From Streptomyces antibioticus (GTDB taxonomy: Bacteria; Actinomycetota; Actinomycetes; Streptomycetales; Streptomycetaceae), in NCBI RefSeq assembly GCF_002019855.1, contig NZ_CM007717.1:186001-250000 (forward strand): a DNA stretch of 64,000 nucleotides. Reading direction: 5' to 3'. Under the pieces are notes generated by a model. It was not told the origin of the DNA. It searched no databases and worked only from the letters and a program-made list of their open reading frames with translations. Of the stretch, positions 16,921-24,558 are shown piece by piece (the first letter of the stretch is position 1; every line of letters begins with the position of its first letter). A program made the position numbers and the translations under genes.

Positions 16921-18146
16921 TCAGTTCCGGTTGTCGGGGCTGAGGCGCACCGCGTCGGCCGCCGTGACCAGTTCGGCCAGGGACCGTGGGTCGCTCAGTG
17001 AGCGGCCCGTGAGTTCGCGGAGCCGGCCCAGGCGGTAGCGGACCGTGTTGGGGTGGCAGTGCAGGACCCGTGCGGCGCGGTCCGCCGATCCGGCGTGGTC
17101 GACGAAGGCGTGCAGGGTGTGCAGGAGCGCGTCCCGGTCCTCCCGCGGCAGTTCGAGTACGGCGCCCAGAACTTCCTTGGCCAGACGGCGCCCTTCGTCG
17201 GGGTCGTAGGCGATCAGCGCGGCGAGCGGGCTGGCGCTGAACAGGTGCACCTCGGTCTTGCCCGGCGGGAGTTCGGCGAGCGCGCACCGGGCAGGTGCAG
17301 GGCGCGCGGTGTCTCGGCGAGCGAGGAGTAGGAGGGGCTCACGCCGGTGCGGGCGCCGGCCGATTCGCGCAGGACGGCCAGGATGGCGTCCAGTTGCTCT
17401 TCGCGCAGGGTGATCACACCGGCCTGGAGGGTGGGGGTGAGCTGCCAGGCCGAGACGACGCCGATCTCGGCGAGGTGGTGCTCCACCCCGACCAGGCTTT
17501 CTTCGGCGAGGCCGGCGGTTTCCGCGGCCACCACCATCAGCCTCGTGTCGAGGGGCAGGCCGAGCAGTTTGCCCACCTCCCAGGCGCCGGAATCGACCAC
17601 CACCTGTCCGGTGAACAGCGCCCCCACCAGCGCCGACCGGCGTCGCTGCTGCGAGGCGAGGATCTCGGCGGTCGCGGCGCGGTACGCCTCCGTCAGCGCG
17701 AGGGCGTGTTCGTCGGAGAGCCGCCACAGTGTGCTGGACGCGTCGATCAGCGCGTCCAGGACGGCCGGCCGGGCGCTGCCGCGGGCGTGGTCGAGCAGCA
17801 TGTCCCAGAGCATGGCGCACCCGAGGCGGTAGCAGCGCAGCACCTCGGGCAGCGGAGCGCGCTGATGGGCGCGGCGTCGGCCCGTCTCGGAGGGCGCCGT
17901 CAGATCGGGCGTGTGGTCCGGGTCCGCGAGGCCGCTGACGATGAACTGGAGATTCAGCGCGACGGAGCGGTGCAGGTCGTCGTGCGGGACGATGTCGTCC
18001 GTCTGGTAGAGGTCGATACGGTCGCGCGCGACGGCGCACACCTCTTCGATCAACGTGGGCAGCTTCCGCTCGGCCCACGCGGCCAGATCCGTCAGCGCGG
18101 CGTTCCGTGCCCGGCCGCGTCCGTCTCCGGCGGTTCGATCAGTCAT
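16921..18146 (-). pseudogene. PucR/CdaR-type regulator with an apparent frameshift
   Basis: The first frame (ATG 18146, GGGAGC before it) encodes about 285 residues with a regulatory N-terminal half and a GGDEF-like middle (LMVVAAETAGLAEESLVGVEHH), up to ...SLAETPRALHL. The rest continues in another frame as ALAELPPGKTEVHLFSASPLAALIA and ends with the conserved C-terminal HTH_30 (RAARVLHCHPNTVRYRLGRL). One base missing or added around 17281-17305 explains the break. If the lesion is real, the protein loses its DNA-binding domain; if it is a sequencing error, this is an intact ~400-residue transcriptional regulator. Confidence 0.75.
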
Positions 18147-18603
18147 GAGTGCTCCCGGTCCGACCACCACCGATGCTACCGGCCGGCGTGCGGCGGCACT
18201 CCGGTGCGAAACGGCGACGACCGCCCGGCGGCGACGCGATTTTCCGCGGACCGGCCAGGCTCGCGGTAAGCGTTCGCTCAGCCGCGTTCGGTGTGGTCAG
18301 CGGGGTCGTGAGAGAGGCAGGGGAACCTGATGCCGGTCGTCCACCGACCGGCTGTACTACCCGCTCCACGCCGCCTGCGTCGACCTCGGCATCCCCTTCT
18401 GCACCCAGGTCGGGCAGACCGGTCCCCTGCGGCCTTCCGAGACCGGTCGCCCATTCCGTACATCGATCAGGTCGCGCTCGACTTCCCCGAACTGACCATC
18501 GTGTGCGGGCACATCGGCTGTCCGTGAGCTGTTCCTGTCCGGCAAAGCACGGCGGGGCTTCAGCCTCTGACCGGCGTGAGGAGGTCCGGCACGATGTTGC
18601 CGC
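18147..18603. other. Gene-poor stretch holding an amidohydrolase relic
   Basis: Between the PucR-type gene and the DeoR gene, 457 bases carry no intact gene. The only recognisable content is the amidohydrolase fragment listed separately; the remainder is unassigned. Confidence 0.6.
18340..18527 (+). pseudogene. Fragment of an amidohydrolase-2 (TIM-barrel) enzyme
   Basis: Frame-by-frame reading gives STDRLYYPLHAACVDLGIPF, then CTQVGQTGPLRPSETGRP, then, after a one-base shift near 18451, IPYIDQVALDFPELTIVCGH. These are the adjoining strands of the amidohydrolase_2 barrel (family memory: ...LGVPFCTQVGHTGPLRPSEPGRPIPY). Both ends of the enzyme are missing and a stop follows HIGCP. It is a clear gene relic. 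Confidence 0.7.
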
Positions 18604-19389
18604 CTACACCTGTGTCACCTGCACACCCCGGTCGCGAAAGCGTCGAACGTCCTCCTCGGCGGCCTCGGTGTCCGTGATCAGGACGTCGATCTGGGTCACC
18701 GGGCAGATCGAGGCGAAGGCCCGCCGGCCGATCTTCGAGGAGTCGGCGACGACGACCACCTTGGCCGAACGGCGGGCCAGCAGCCGGTTGATCGCGGCCT
18801 CGCCCTCGTGATGCGCCGCCGCCCCCGAGTCGGGGTCGATGGCGTCGACGCCCAGGACGGCGATGTCCAGGCTCAGCTCTTCGAGGACGCGCTCCGCCAG
18901 CGGACTCATCAACTCGTAGGACTGGGCGCGGGCCACCCCGCCCGTGACGACCAGCTTCACCTGCGGGCGCACGGCGAGTTCGTTCGCGATGTTGAGGGCG
19001 TTGGTGACGACGGTGACCTTCACGTCGTCGTCGGCCCCGCCCATGTCCGCGCTCATGACCAGGGCTCGTGCCACCTCGGTCGTGGTCGTGCCGCCGTTCA
19101 GCCCGACGACCGCGCCGGGGGACACGAGTGCCGCCGCGGCCCGGCCGATCCGCAGCTTCTCGTCGGCGTGCCGCACGGTCTTGTAGCGGAGCGGCAGGTC
19201 ATAGGCGACCGCGTGCGCGACCGCGCCGCCGCGGGTCCGCGTCAGCAGTCGCTGCTCGGCGAGATGGTCCAGATCGCGCCGCGCCGTGGCACTGGAGACC
19301 CCCAACTCCTGGGTGATCTCCTCGACCTCCACGCGATGGCGCTCGCCGAGAAGTTCCAGGATCGCGTTCAGTCGTTCGTAGCGGTTCAT
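18604..19389 (-). CDS. DeoR/GlpR-family transcriptional repressor
   Basis: A 261-residue regulator. The N-terminal HTH reads YERLNAILELLGERHRVEVEEITQELGVSSATARRDL (4-40). The C-terminal DeoR sensor domain has GLNGGTTTTEVARAL, VVTNALNIANEL and a VADSSKIGRRAFA segment, a phosphosugar-binding pattern. Such proteins usually control sugar or nucleoside catabolism. The only gene beside it is a divergent catalase, so the target is unclear. A 28-bp inverted repeat just upstream of its ATG suggests autoregulation. Confidence 0.9.
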   Translation of the reverse strand: MNRYERLNAILELLGERHRVEVEEITQELGVSSATARRDLDHLAEQRLLTRTRGGAVAHAVAYDLPLRYKTVRHADEKLRIGRAAAALVSPGAVVGLNGGTTTTEVARALVMSADMGGADDDVKVTVVTNALNIANELAVRPQVKLVVTGGVARAQSYELMSPLAERVLEELSLDIAVLGVDAIDPDSGAAAHHEGEAAINRLLARRSAKVVVVADSSKIGRRAFASICPVTQIDVLITDTEAAEEDVRRFRDRGVQVTQV

Positions 19390-19410
19390 AAGGCCTCCCC
19401 CTCACATGAT

Positions 19411-19438
19411 CGCGCACGAATGCACCAGTGAGTGCGCG
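19411..19438. promoter_or_regulatory. Candidate DeoR-type operator
   Basis: CGCGCAC (19411-19417) and GTGCGCG (19432-19438) form perfect 7-bp inverted arms around 14 bases, 22 bases upstream of the deoR-type start. The position suits autorepression; the catalase start is about 200 bases away. Confidence 0.4.
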
Positions 19439-19635
19439 GGCGATCCCGCTCCGTGGAACGCCTCGCCGTCGTCGGCATGCCCCCCCGAGATTCAGGGGCG
19501 GACGCGTCACCGCTCGGACGAGAAATGCCCGTGCTCGAAGCCTGGCGCCCCTCGGAGGGGGCACTCCACCTCAGGTAGCGGCTTCGGCCGCGCAGGAAGA
19601 AGGTAGGTGTGCGCGACAACGAAAGGCGGACCGCG

Positions 19636-21102
19636 ATGACCGAGAGCCGACCCGCGACGACGACCGACTCCGGTGCCCCGGTGGAGAGCGACGAGCATTC
19701 GCTCACCGTGGGACCGGGCGGCCCCATCCTGCTCCAGGACGCCTACCTGATCGAGCAGATGGCGCAGTTCAACCGTGAACGCATTCCGGAACGCCAGCCG
19801 CACGCCAAGGGCAGCGGCGCGTTCGGACACTTCGAGGTCACCCACGACGTCAGCCGGTACACCAAGGCGGCGCTGTTCCAGCCGGGGACCCGTACCGACC
19901 TGGTCGCCCGCTTCTCCACGGTGGCCGGTGAGCGCGGCAGCCCGGACACCTGGCGGGACCCGCGGGGCTTCGCGGTGAAGTTCTACACGTCCGAGGGCAA
20001 CTACGACATGGTCGGCAACAACACGCCGGTGTTCTTCGTCAAGGATCCGATGAAGTTCCAGCACTTCATCCGGTCCCAGAAGCGCCGCGCCGACAACAAT
20101 CTGCGTGATCACGACATGCAGTGGGACTTCTGGACCCTCTCGCCCGAGTCCGCGCACCAGGTGACATGGCTGATGGGCGACCGCGGCGTCCCGCGGACCT
20201 GGCGCCATATGAACGGCTACACCTCCCACACCTACATGTGGATCAACGCGTCCGGCGAGCGCTTCTGGGTGAAGTACCACTTCAAGACCGATCAAGGCAT
20301 CGAGTTCTTCACCCAGGAAGAGGCCGACCGCATGGCGGGTGCCGACTCCGACTTCCACATGCGGGACCTGTTCGAGCACATCCGGGACGGCGACTTCCCG
20401 TCGTGGACCCTGCATGTGCAGGTCATGCCGTACGAGGAGGCGGCGGCGTACCGCTTCAACCCCTTCGACCTCACGAAGGTCTGGCCGCACGGCGACTACC
20501 CGCTCATCCCGGTGGGCCGGATGACCCTGGACCGCAATCCCACCGACAACCACGCCGAGATCGAGCAGGCGGCGTTCCAGCCGAACAACCTGGTGCCCGG
20601 CATCGGGCCGAGCCCGGACCGGATGCTGCTGGCGCGGCTCTTCTCGTACGCGGACGCCCACCGGGCCCGCATCGGGACGAACTACCAGCAGCTCCCGGTG
20701 AACGCGCCCGTCGCCGACGTCCACACGTATTCCAAGGACGGGGCGATGGCCTACCGGAAGACGTCCGATCCGGTCTACGCGCCGAACTCGAAGGGCGGTC
20801 CCGCCGCCGACACCGAGCGGTACGGGAGCCCGCCGAGCTGGTTCGCCGACGGTGAGATCACCCGGGCGGCCTATGTCTCGCATCCGGAGGACGACGACTG
20901 GGGCCAGCCCGGCACGCTCGTGCGCGAGGTCCTGGACGACGCGGCCCGCGACCGGCTCGTGGACAACGTGGTCGGGCACCTCCTCGACGGGGTGAGCGAG
21001 CCGGTCCTGGAGCGCGCCTTCGTCTACTGGACGAACATCGACGCCGGGGTCGGCAAGCGCATCGAGGAGGGTGTGCGGGCCAAGGGGAAGCAGGGCTCGT
21101 AG
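19636..21102 (+). CDS. Monofunctional heme catalase
   Basis: A 488-residue small-subunit catalase that dismutates H2O2. Catalytic His56 lies in [20 protein letters not shown]. The distal Asn is in [10 protein letters not shown] (127-134), and proximal heme ligand Tyr338 in [17 protein letters not shown] 19636 is preferred (GAAAGGCGG 8 bases before), but GTG 19609 with AGGAAGAAGG is an equally well-served alternative that would add nine residues. Divergent from a DeoR-type regulator instead of the usual Fur-like CatR. With the DyP-encapsulin and Clp genes it makes this a peroxide-stress neighbourhood. Confidence 0.95.
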   Translation: MTESRPATTTDSGAPVESDEHSLTVGPGGPILLQDAYLIEQMAQFNRERIPERQPHAKGSGAFGHFEVTHDVSRYTKAALFQPGTRTDLVARFSTVAGERGSPDTWRDPRGFAVKFYTSEGNYDMVGNNTPVFFVKDPMKFQHFIRSQKRRADNNLRDHDMQWDFWTLSPESAHQVTWLMGDRGVPRTWRHMNGYTSHTYMWINASGERFWVKYHFKTDQGIEFFTQEEADRMAGADSDFHMRDLFEHIRDGDFPSWTLHVQVMPYEEAAAYRFNPFDLTKVWPHGDYPLIPVGRMTLDRNPTDNHAEIEQAAFQPNNLVPGIGPSPDRMLLARLFSYADAHRARIGTNYQQLPVNAPVADVHTYSKDGAMAYRKTSDPVYAPNSKGGPAADTERYGSPPSWFADGEITRAAYVSHPEDDDWGQPGTLVREVLDDAARDRLVDNVVGHLLDGVSEPVLERAFVYWTNIDAGVGKRIEEGVRAKGKQGS

Positions 21103-21121
21103 CTCCCCCAGGGGCCCTTCG

Positions 21122-22093
21122 TCAGCCGTTCTTCTCGTCGTTCACCAGCAGGATCTTGCCGAGGTGGCCGCCGGCCTCCATGAGCCGGTGGCCCTCGGCG
21201 GCGTCCGCCATGGACAGCGTCCGCTCGACGACCGGCTTCACCCTGCCGTCCTCGATCATGGGCCAGACGTGCTTCTGGACCTCGGCCACGATCTCGGCCT
21301 TGTCCTGCGTGGAGCGGGTCCGCAGGGTGGTGCCGTGCACGGAGGCCCGCTTGAAGACCAGCTCGGCGAGGTCGAGCCGGCCGTCGAGGCCCTTCTGGAG
21401 GCCGATGACGACCAGACGGCCGTCCGCCGCGAGGGACTGGACGTTCCGCTCCAGGTAGTCACCGCCCACGACGTCGAGGATCACGTCGTAGGGCCCGTGC
21501 GCCGTGAAGTCCTCGGTGCGGTAGTCGATCGCCACGTCGGCGCCCAGTTCCCGGGCCCGGGCGGCCTTCTCCGGGCCGCCGACGGTCGTGACGACACGGG
21601 CGCCCAGGGCCTTGGCGATCTGGATCGCCGTCGTGCCGACCCCGCCGGCGCCGCCGTGCACGAGGATCGTCTCGCCCGGCTTCAGACGCGCGGTCATGAC
21701 GATGTTGGACCAGACGGTGGCGGTGACCTCGGGAAGGCCCGCCGCCTCCGTCAGCCCGACGCCCTTGGGGATCGTGAGGAGCTGTCCGGCGGGAACGGCG
21801 ACCTTCTGCGCGTAACCGCCGCCGGTCAGCAGGGCGCAGACCTCGTCGCCGACCTGCCAGCCGGTGACTCCCTCACCGACGGCGCCGATCCGGCCGGAGA
21901 CCTCCAGGCCGGGGTACGGCGACCAGCCGGGCCGGAGCGGGTAGAGCCCCCAGCGCTGCATGACGTCCGCCCTGTTCAGAGCGCTCGCCACCACATCGAT
22001 GACGACCTCACCGGCGGCGGGCGTCGGGTCCTCGACGTCGACCCACTGCAGGACCTCAGGGCCACCGTGCTCCGTGATCGATACCGCCTTCAT
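21122..22093 (-). CDS. NAD(P)H:quinone oxidoreductase, zeta-crystallin type (MDR)
   Basis: A 323-residue zinc-free medium-chain reductase. The GroES-like N-half (MKAVSITEHGGPEVLQW...NRADVMQRWG) is followed by the nucleotide-binding signature VHGGAGGVGTTAIQIAKALG and a C-terminal VVERTLSMADAAEGHRLMEAGGHLGKILL. Expected to reduce quinones or enals with NADPH. The ATG at 22093 follows a strong promoter embedded in a 49-bp inverted repeat. Its stop lies only 20 bases from the catalase stop (convergent). Confidence 0.9.
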   Translation of the reverse strand: MKAVSITEHGGPEVLQWVDVEDPTPAAGEVVIDVVASALNRADVMQRWGLYPLRPGWSPYPGLEVSGRIGAVGEGVTGWQVGDEVCALLTGGGYAQKVAVPAGQLLTIPKGVGLTEAAGLPEVTATVWSNIVMTARLKPGETILVHGGAGGVGTTAIQIAKALGARVVTTVGGPEKAARARELGADVAIDYRTEDFTAHGPYDVILDVVGGDYLERNVQSLAADGRLVVIGLQKGLDGRLDLAELVFKRASVHGTTLRTRSTQDKAEIVAEVQKHVWPMIEDGRVKPVVERTLSMADAAEGHRLMEAGGHLGKILLVNDEKNG

Positions 22094-22112
22094 GACAACT
22101 CCGTTCCCATCG

Positions 22113-22161
22113 AATGTTTGCACTACACACATTAAGTCCCGAAGTGTGCAGTGTCAACATT
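22113..22161 (-). promoter_or_regulatory. Strong promoter inside a long inverted repeat
   Basis: On the minus strand TTGACA (22157-22152) and TAATGT (22134-22129) are separated by exactly 17 bp. The whole element from AATGTT (22113) to AACATT (22161) is an imperfect inverted repeat: about 17 of 20 positions match between arms, including CACT and CACAC/GTGTG blocks. One arm covers each promoter box, so a dimeric redox or xenobiotic repressor (MarR, HxlR or TetR type) is likely to act here. No such regulator gene is adjacent. Confidence 0.65.
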
Positions 22162-22170
22162 CGCGACGGC

Positions 22171-24129
22171 TCAGCTCCTCCGGAAGACTGTCACCGCCAG
22201 TGACGCACAGTCGTTGTCACCTGCGGCGACCGCGCCGTTCGTGTCGAGGACCTTCGTCCAGGCGCCGGCGGGCAGAGTCACCCTGTAGGTGCCCACGTCG
22301 GGGTTGGCGACCACGACGATGTCGTACGTCGTCGGTGCGGACGGGTCGGCGCTGAAGCGGCCGATGACGACGGAGCCGTCCGTCTGGGTCGTCATCTGGT
22401 TGCGGACCGCGTCCCAGTCGGTCAGCCGCAGGGCCGGTGTGGTCCTCCGCAGCGCGATCGCGTCCCTGTAGTAGCGGAAGACGCCGGCGTTGGTGACCTT
22501 GTCCCCCCAGTGGATGGCATTGACCCGGTCGGAGGCTTTGTAGGAGTTCTTCGCGGTGGTGTAGTCGCCGTTCACGACCTTCGAGCGCAGGAATTCGTCG
22601 CCCTCCGCGATGACCGGGATGCCTTGGGAGGTGAGCACCATGCCGACGGCGAAGCGGTCGATCCTGCCCGCCCTGCCGGTGGCGCCGCCTCCGGCACCGG
22701 AGTAGGTGATCTTGTCGTAGAGGTTGAGGTTGTCGTGGATCGACACGTAGTTGACGGTCTGCTCGGGGTCATAGGCGAACGCCGGGTTCCACAGGTCGGC
22801 GATGGGCGCGGTGCTCTTGAGATCGGTCGGTGAGCCGCGCATCCCGAACGCGATGGCTCCGGCGTTGCCCGAACCTCCCATGTACGCCATGACGTTGGTG
22901 TCCGTGCCGCCGCGGATCGCGTCGCGGTAGACGCCGTTGAACACGCCGACATGACCGGGCGCGAGGGCGGGGACGGTGCCGTAGCGGACCTTCTGCGCCT
23001 CCTGGGCGTCGGCGGCGGCGCTCCACGGCTCGCCGTAGAGCAGCAGACCGCGGTCGCTGTAGGCGGTGTTGAGGTAGGTGGCCCAGTCGGCGACGTTGCG
23101 GTAGTGGTGGATGCCCATGAGGTCGAAGCGGAAGCCGTCGATGTTGTAGTCGCGGACCCAGTGCTCCAGAGAGTCCCGGATCATACGGCTGACCATCGGG
23201 TTGCCGTCGTCGATGGAGTTGCCGGTGCCGGACAGGTCCGTCGGCGTGTAGTACTTGGCGGTGATGCCGTTGAAGACGGACGTGGTGTGGGTGTGGTTGT
23301 AGACCACGTCCATGACGACGCGTATGCCGTGCTTGTGGAACTCGTTGACCATGTCCTTGAACTCGCGGACACGGTCCTCGGGTCGGCTGTACTGCGAGTA
23401 CTGCTCCTCGGGCACGTTGTAATTCACCGGGTCGTAGCCCCAGTTGGGCACGGGAGTGCCGAAGTCGAAGGACGGCATGAGCTGTACGGTGTTGACGCCC
23501 AGCTCCTTGAGGTGGTCGATGCCGGTCTTCACCCCGTTGTGGGTGGTGCCGCCCTGTACCAGACCGAGGAACTTGCCGCGTCTGGCCGCGTCGACGCCGG
23601 AACTCGGGTCGATGGTGAAGTCCCGGACGCTCAGCTCGTAGACGACCGCGTCCTCACGGTTCACCCGCGCCGGCCGGGGTACCCAGGAGCCGCCGGTCGG
23701 CATGATCGCGGCGCTGTCGATCACGACGCCCTGGGTCGTGCCCGGCTTCACCATCCGGGCGTACGGATCGCGTACGGCGGTGCCGCCGACGCCGAACTGG
23801 TAGGTCTGGCCCTTGAGATCGCCGCCGACGACGACCTGGTAGACGTTCGAGTAGCCGCTGAGGGTGGTCGGACCGAGGGAGTAAGTGCCGCCCGCGACGG
23901 TCACTTTGACGTCGGAGGCGTCGGGCGACCAGATGCGGAAGGTGGTCGCCGTGGGTGTGTACAGGGCGCCGAGGGTGTCGGCCGTCGCGGCGAGAGGGGC
24001 GGCGGCGGGGGTCGGTGCCGCGGGGGCGGGCTTTGCCGACAGGGGGATGAGGAACGCGCCGAGCAGAGCCGTGATCGCGAGGACGGCGGCTCGGGCGGAT
24101 CCGGTGGGAGGCGGTGCGGTGCGGCTCAT
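22171..24129 (-). CDS. Secreted type I pullulanase / GH13 debranching enzyme
   Basis: A 652-residue exported enzyme cleaving alpha-1,6 bonds of pullulan and starch. A Sec signal (about 1-42, hydrophobic AAVLAITALLGAFLIPL then AxA sites) precedes a CBM48-like beta domain (about 60-150, FRIWSPDASDVKVTV). The GH13 barrel follows with the pullulanase hallmark NWGYDPVNYNVPEEQYS, DVVYNHT, nucleophile region GFRFDLMGIHH, acid/base GEPW and SIHDN. A C-terminal beta sandwich ends the protein. ATG 24129. A palindrome upstream resembles starch/maltose-utilisation operators. Confidence 0.9.
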   Translation of the reverse strand: MSRTAPPPTGSARAAVLAITALLGAFLIPLSAKPAPAAPTPAAAPLAATADTLGALYTPTATTFRIWSPDASDVKVTVAGGTYSLGPTTLSGYSNVYQVVVGGDLKGQTYQFGVGGTAVRDPYARMVKPGTTQGVVIDSAAIMPTGGSWVPRPARVNREDAVVYELSVRDFTIDPSSGVDAARRGKFLGLVQGGTTHNGVKTGIDHLKELGVNTVQLMPSFDFGTPVPNWGYDPVNYNVPEEQYSQYSRPEDRVREFKDMVNEFHKHGIRVVMDVVYNHTHTTSVFNGITAKYYTPTDLSGTGNSIDDGNPMVSRMIRDSLEHWVRDYNIDGFRFDLMGIHHYRNVADWATYLNTAYSDRGLLLYGEPWSAAADAQEAQKVRYGTVPALAPGHVGVFNGVYRDAIRGGTDTNVMAYMGGSGNAGAIAFGMRGSPTDLKSTAPIADLWNPAFAYDPEQTVNYVSIHDNLNLYDKITYSGAGGGATGRAGRIDRFAVGMVLTSQGIPVIAEGDEFLRSKVVNGDYTTAKNSYKASDRVNAIHWGDKVTNAGVFRYYRDAIALRRTTPALRLTDWDAVRNQMTTQTDGSVVIGRFSADPSAPTTYDIVVVANPDVGTYRVTLPAGAWTKVLDTNGAVAAGDNDCASLAVTVFRRS

Positions 24130-24349
24130 GTGGGGTTGCCTCCTGGGCAGGGGAAACCGCGCCGCCGTCACGGCTCGCCTAAGCACATGGGGGCGCCACG
24201 GGGTAAGGGGTGGGGGGAGCGCGGCGCGCGACACGGACGTGGCATGCCTGCCGGTGAACACCCGGGCCGCGCGCTCTTCGTGGGGCGAGGCCCGCTCAGG
24301 TCCCGGAGGTCCCGTGTCCCGGGTGCCTGGGGTCTCGTGGACTCACCAT

Positions 24350-24373
24350 GACGGTCGACCGATGGACCGTCAA
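24350..24373 (-). promoter_or_regulatory. Possible pullulanase promoter with inverted repeat
   Basis: GACGGTC (24350-24356) and GACCGTC (24365-24371) are perfect inverted arms around 8 bases. On the minus strand TTGACG (24373-24368) overlaps one arm, with a weak CATGGT 17 bases on. This may be the -35/-10 pair for the pullulanase, about 215 bases upstream of its start. Confidence 0.35.
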
Positions 24374-24387
24374 GGCGGTCTGCACCA

Positions 24388-24410
24388 ACTTGCTGAAATT
24401 TCCTGCAAGT
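24388..24410 (-). promoter_or_regulatory. Candidate LacI/MalR-type operator for the pullulanase
   Basis: Perfect outer arms ACTTGC/GCAAGT flank an AT-rich GAAATTTC core; 9 of 11 positions pair across the 23-bp element. CTTGCAG-type half sites are the established motif of Streptomyces maltose/amylase promoters, so carbon-source control of this debranching enzyme is likely. The regulator is not encoded here. Confidence 0.5.
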
Positions 24411-24457
24411 TCCTTCACGACCGGTCGGCCGCGGTGCCGTGGGTCCCCCGACATGCC

Positions 24458-24542
24458 CCCACCCTGCACCTCCTCGTCCCAGGAGAGGTGCAGGGTGGGA
24501 TCCGAGGCCGTCGGCGCCCTCCACAACGTGGACGGCCTCGGA
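24458..24542 (-). terminator. Two perfect tandem hairpins behind the MMPL gene
   Basis: Hairpin 1: CCCACCCTGCACCTC (24458-24472) pairs over all 15 bases with 24485-24499, loop 12. Hairpin 2: TCCGAGGCCGTC (24501-24512) pairs over all 12 bases with GACGGCCTCGGA (24531-24542), loop 18. They sit immediately after the MMPL stop and probably form a double terminator that insulates the starch gene downstream. Confidence 0.65.
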
Positions 24543-24558
24543 GTTCGGTGCGGCCCGG

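Larger units (their letters stand above)
24130..24558. other. 429-base intergenic region between pullulanase and MMPL genes
   Basis: No protein gene is seen. From right to left it holds two tandem hairpins behind the MMPL gene (24458-24542), a palindromic operator (24388-24410), a second inverted repeat overlapping a TTGACG box (24350-24373), and a GC-rich untranslated leader of about 200 bases before the pullulanase start. Confidence 0.6.

Noticed and set aside
19507..20979. 490-codon minus-strand frame opposite the catalase
   Set aside because: Catalase is unambiguous on the plus strand; the antisense product has no family features.
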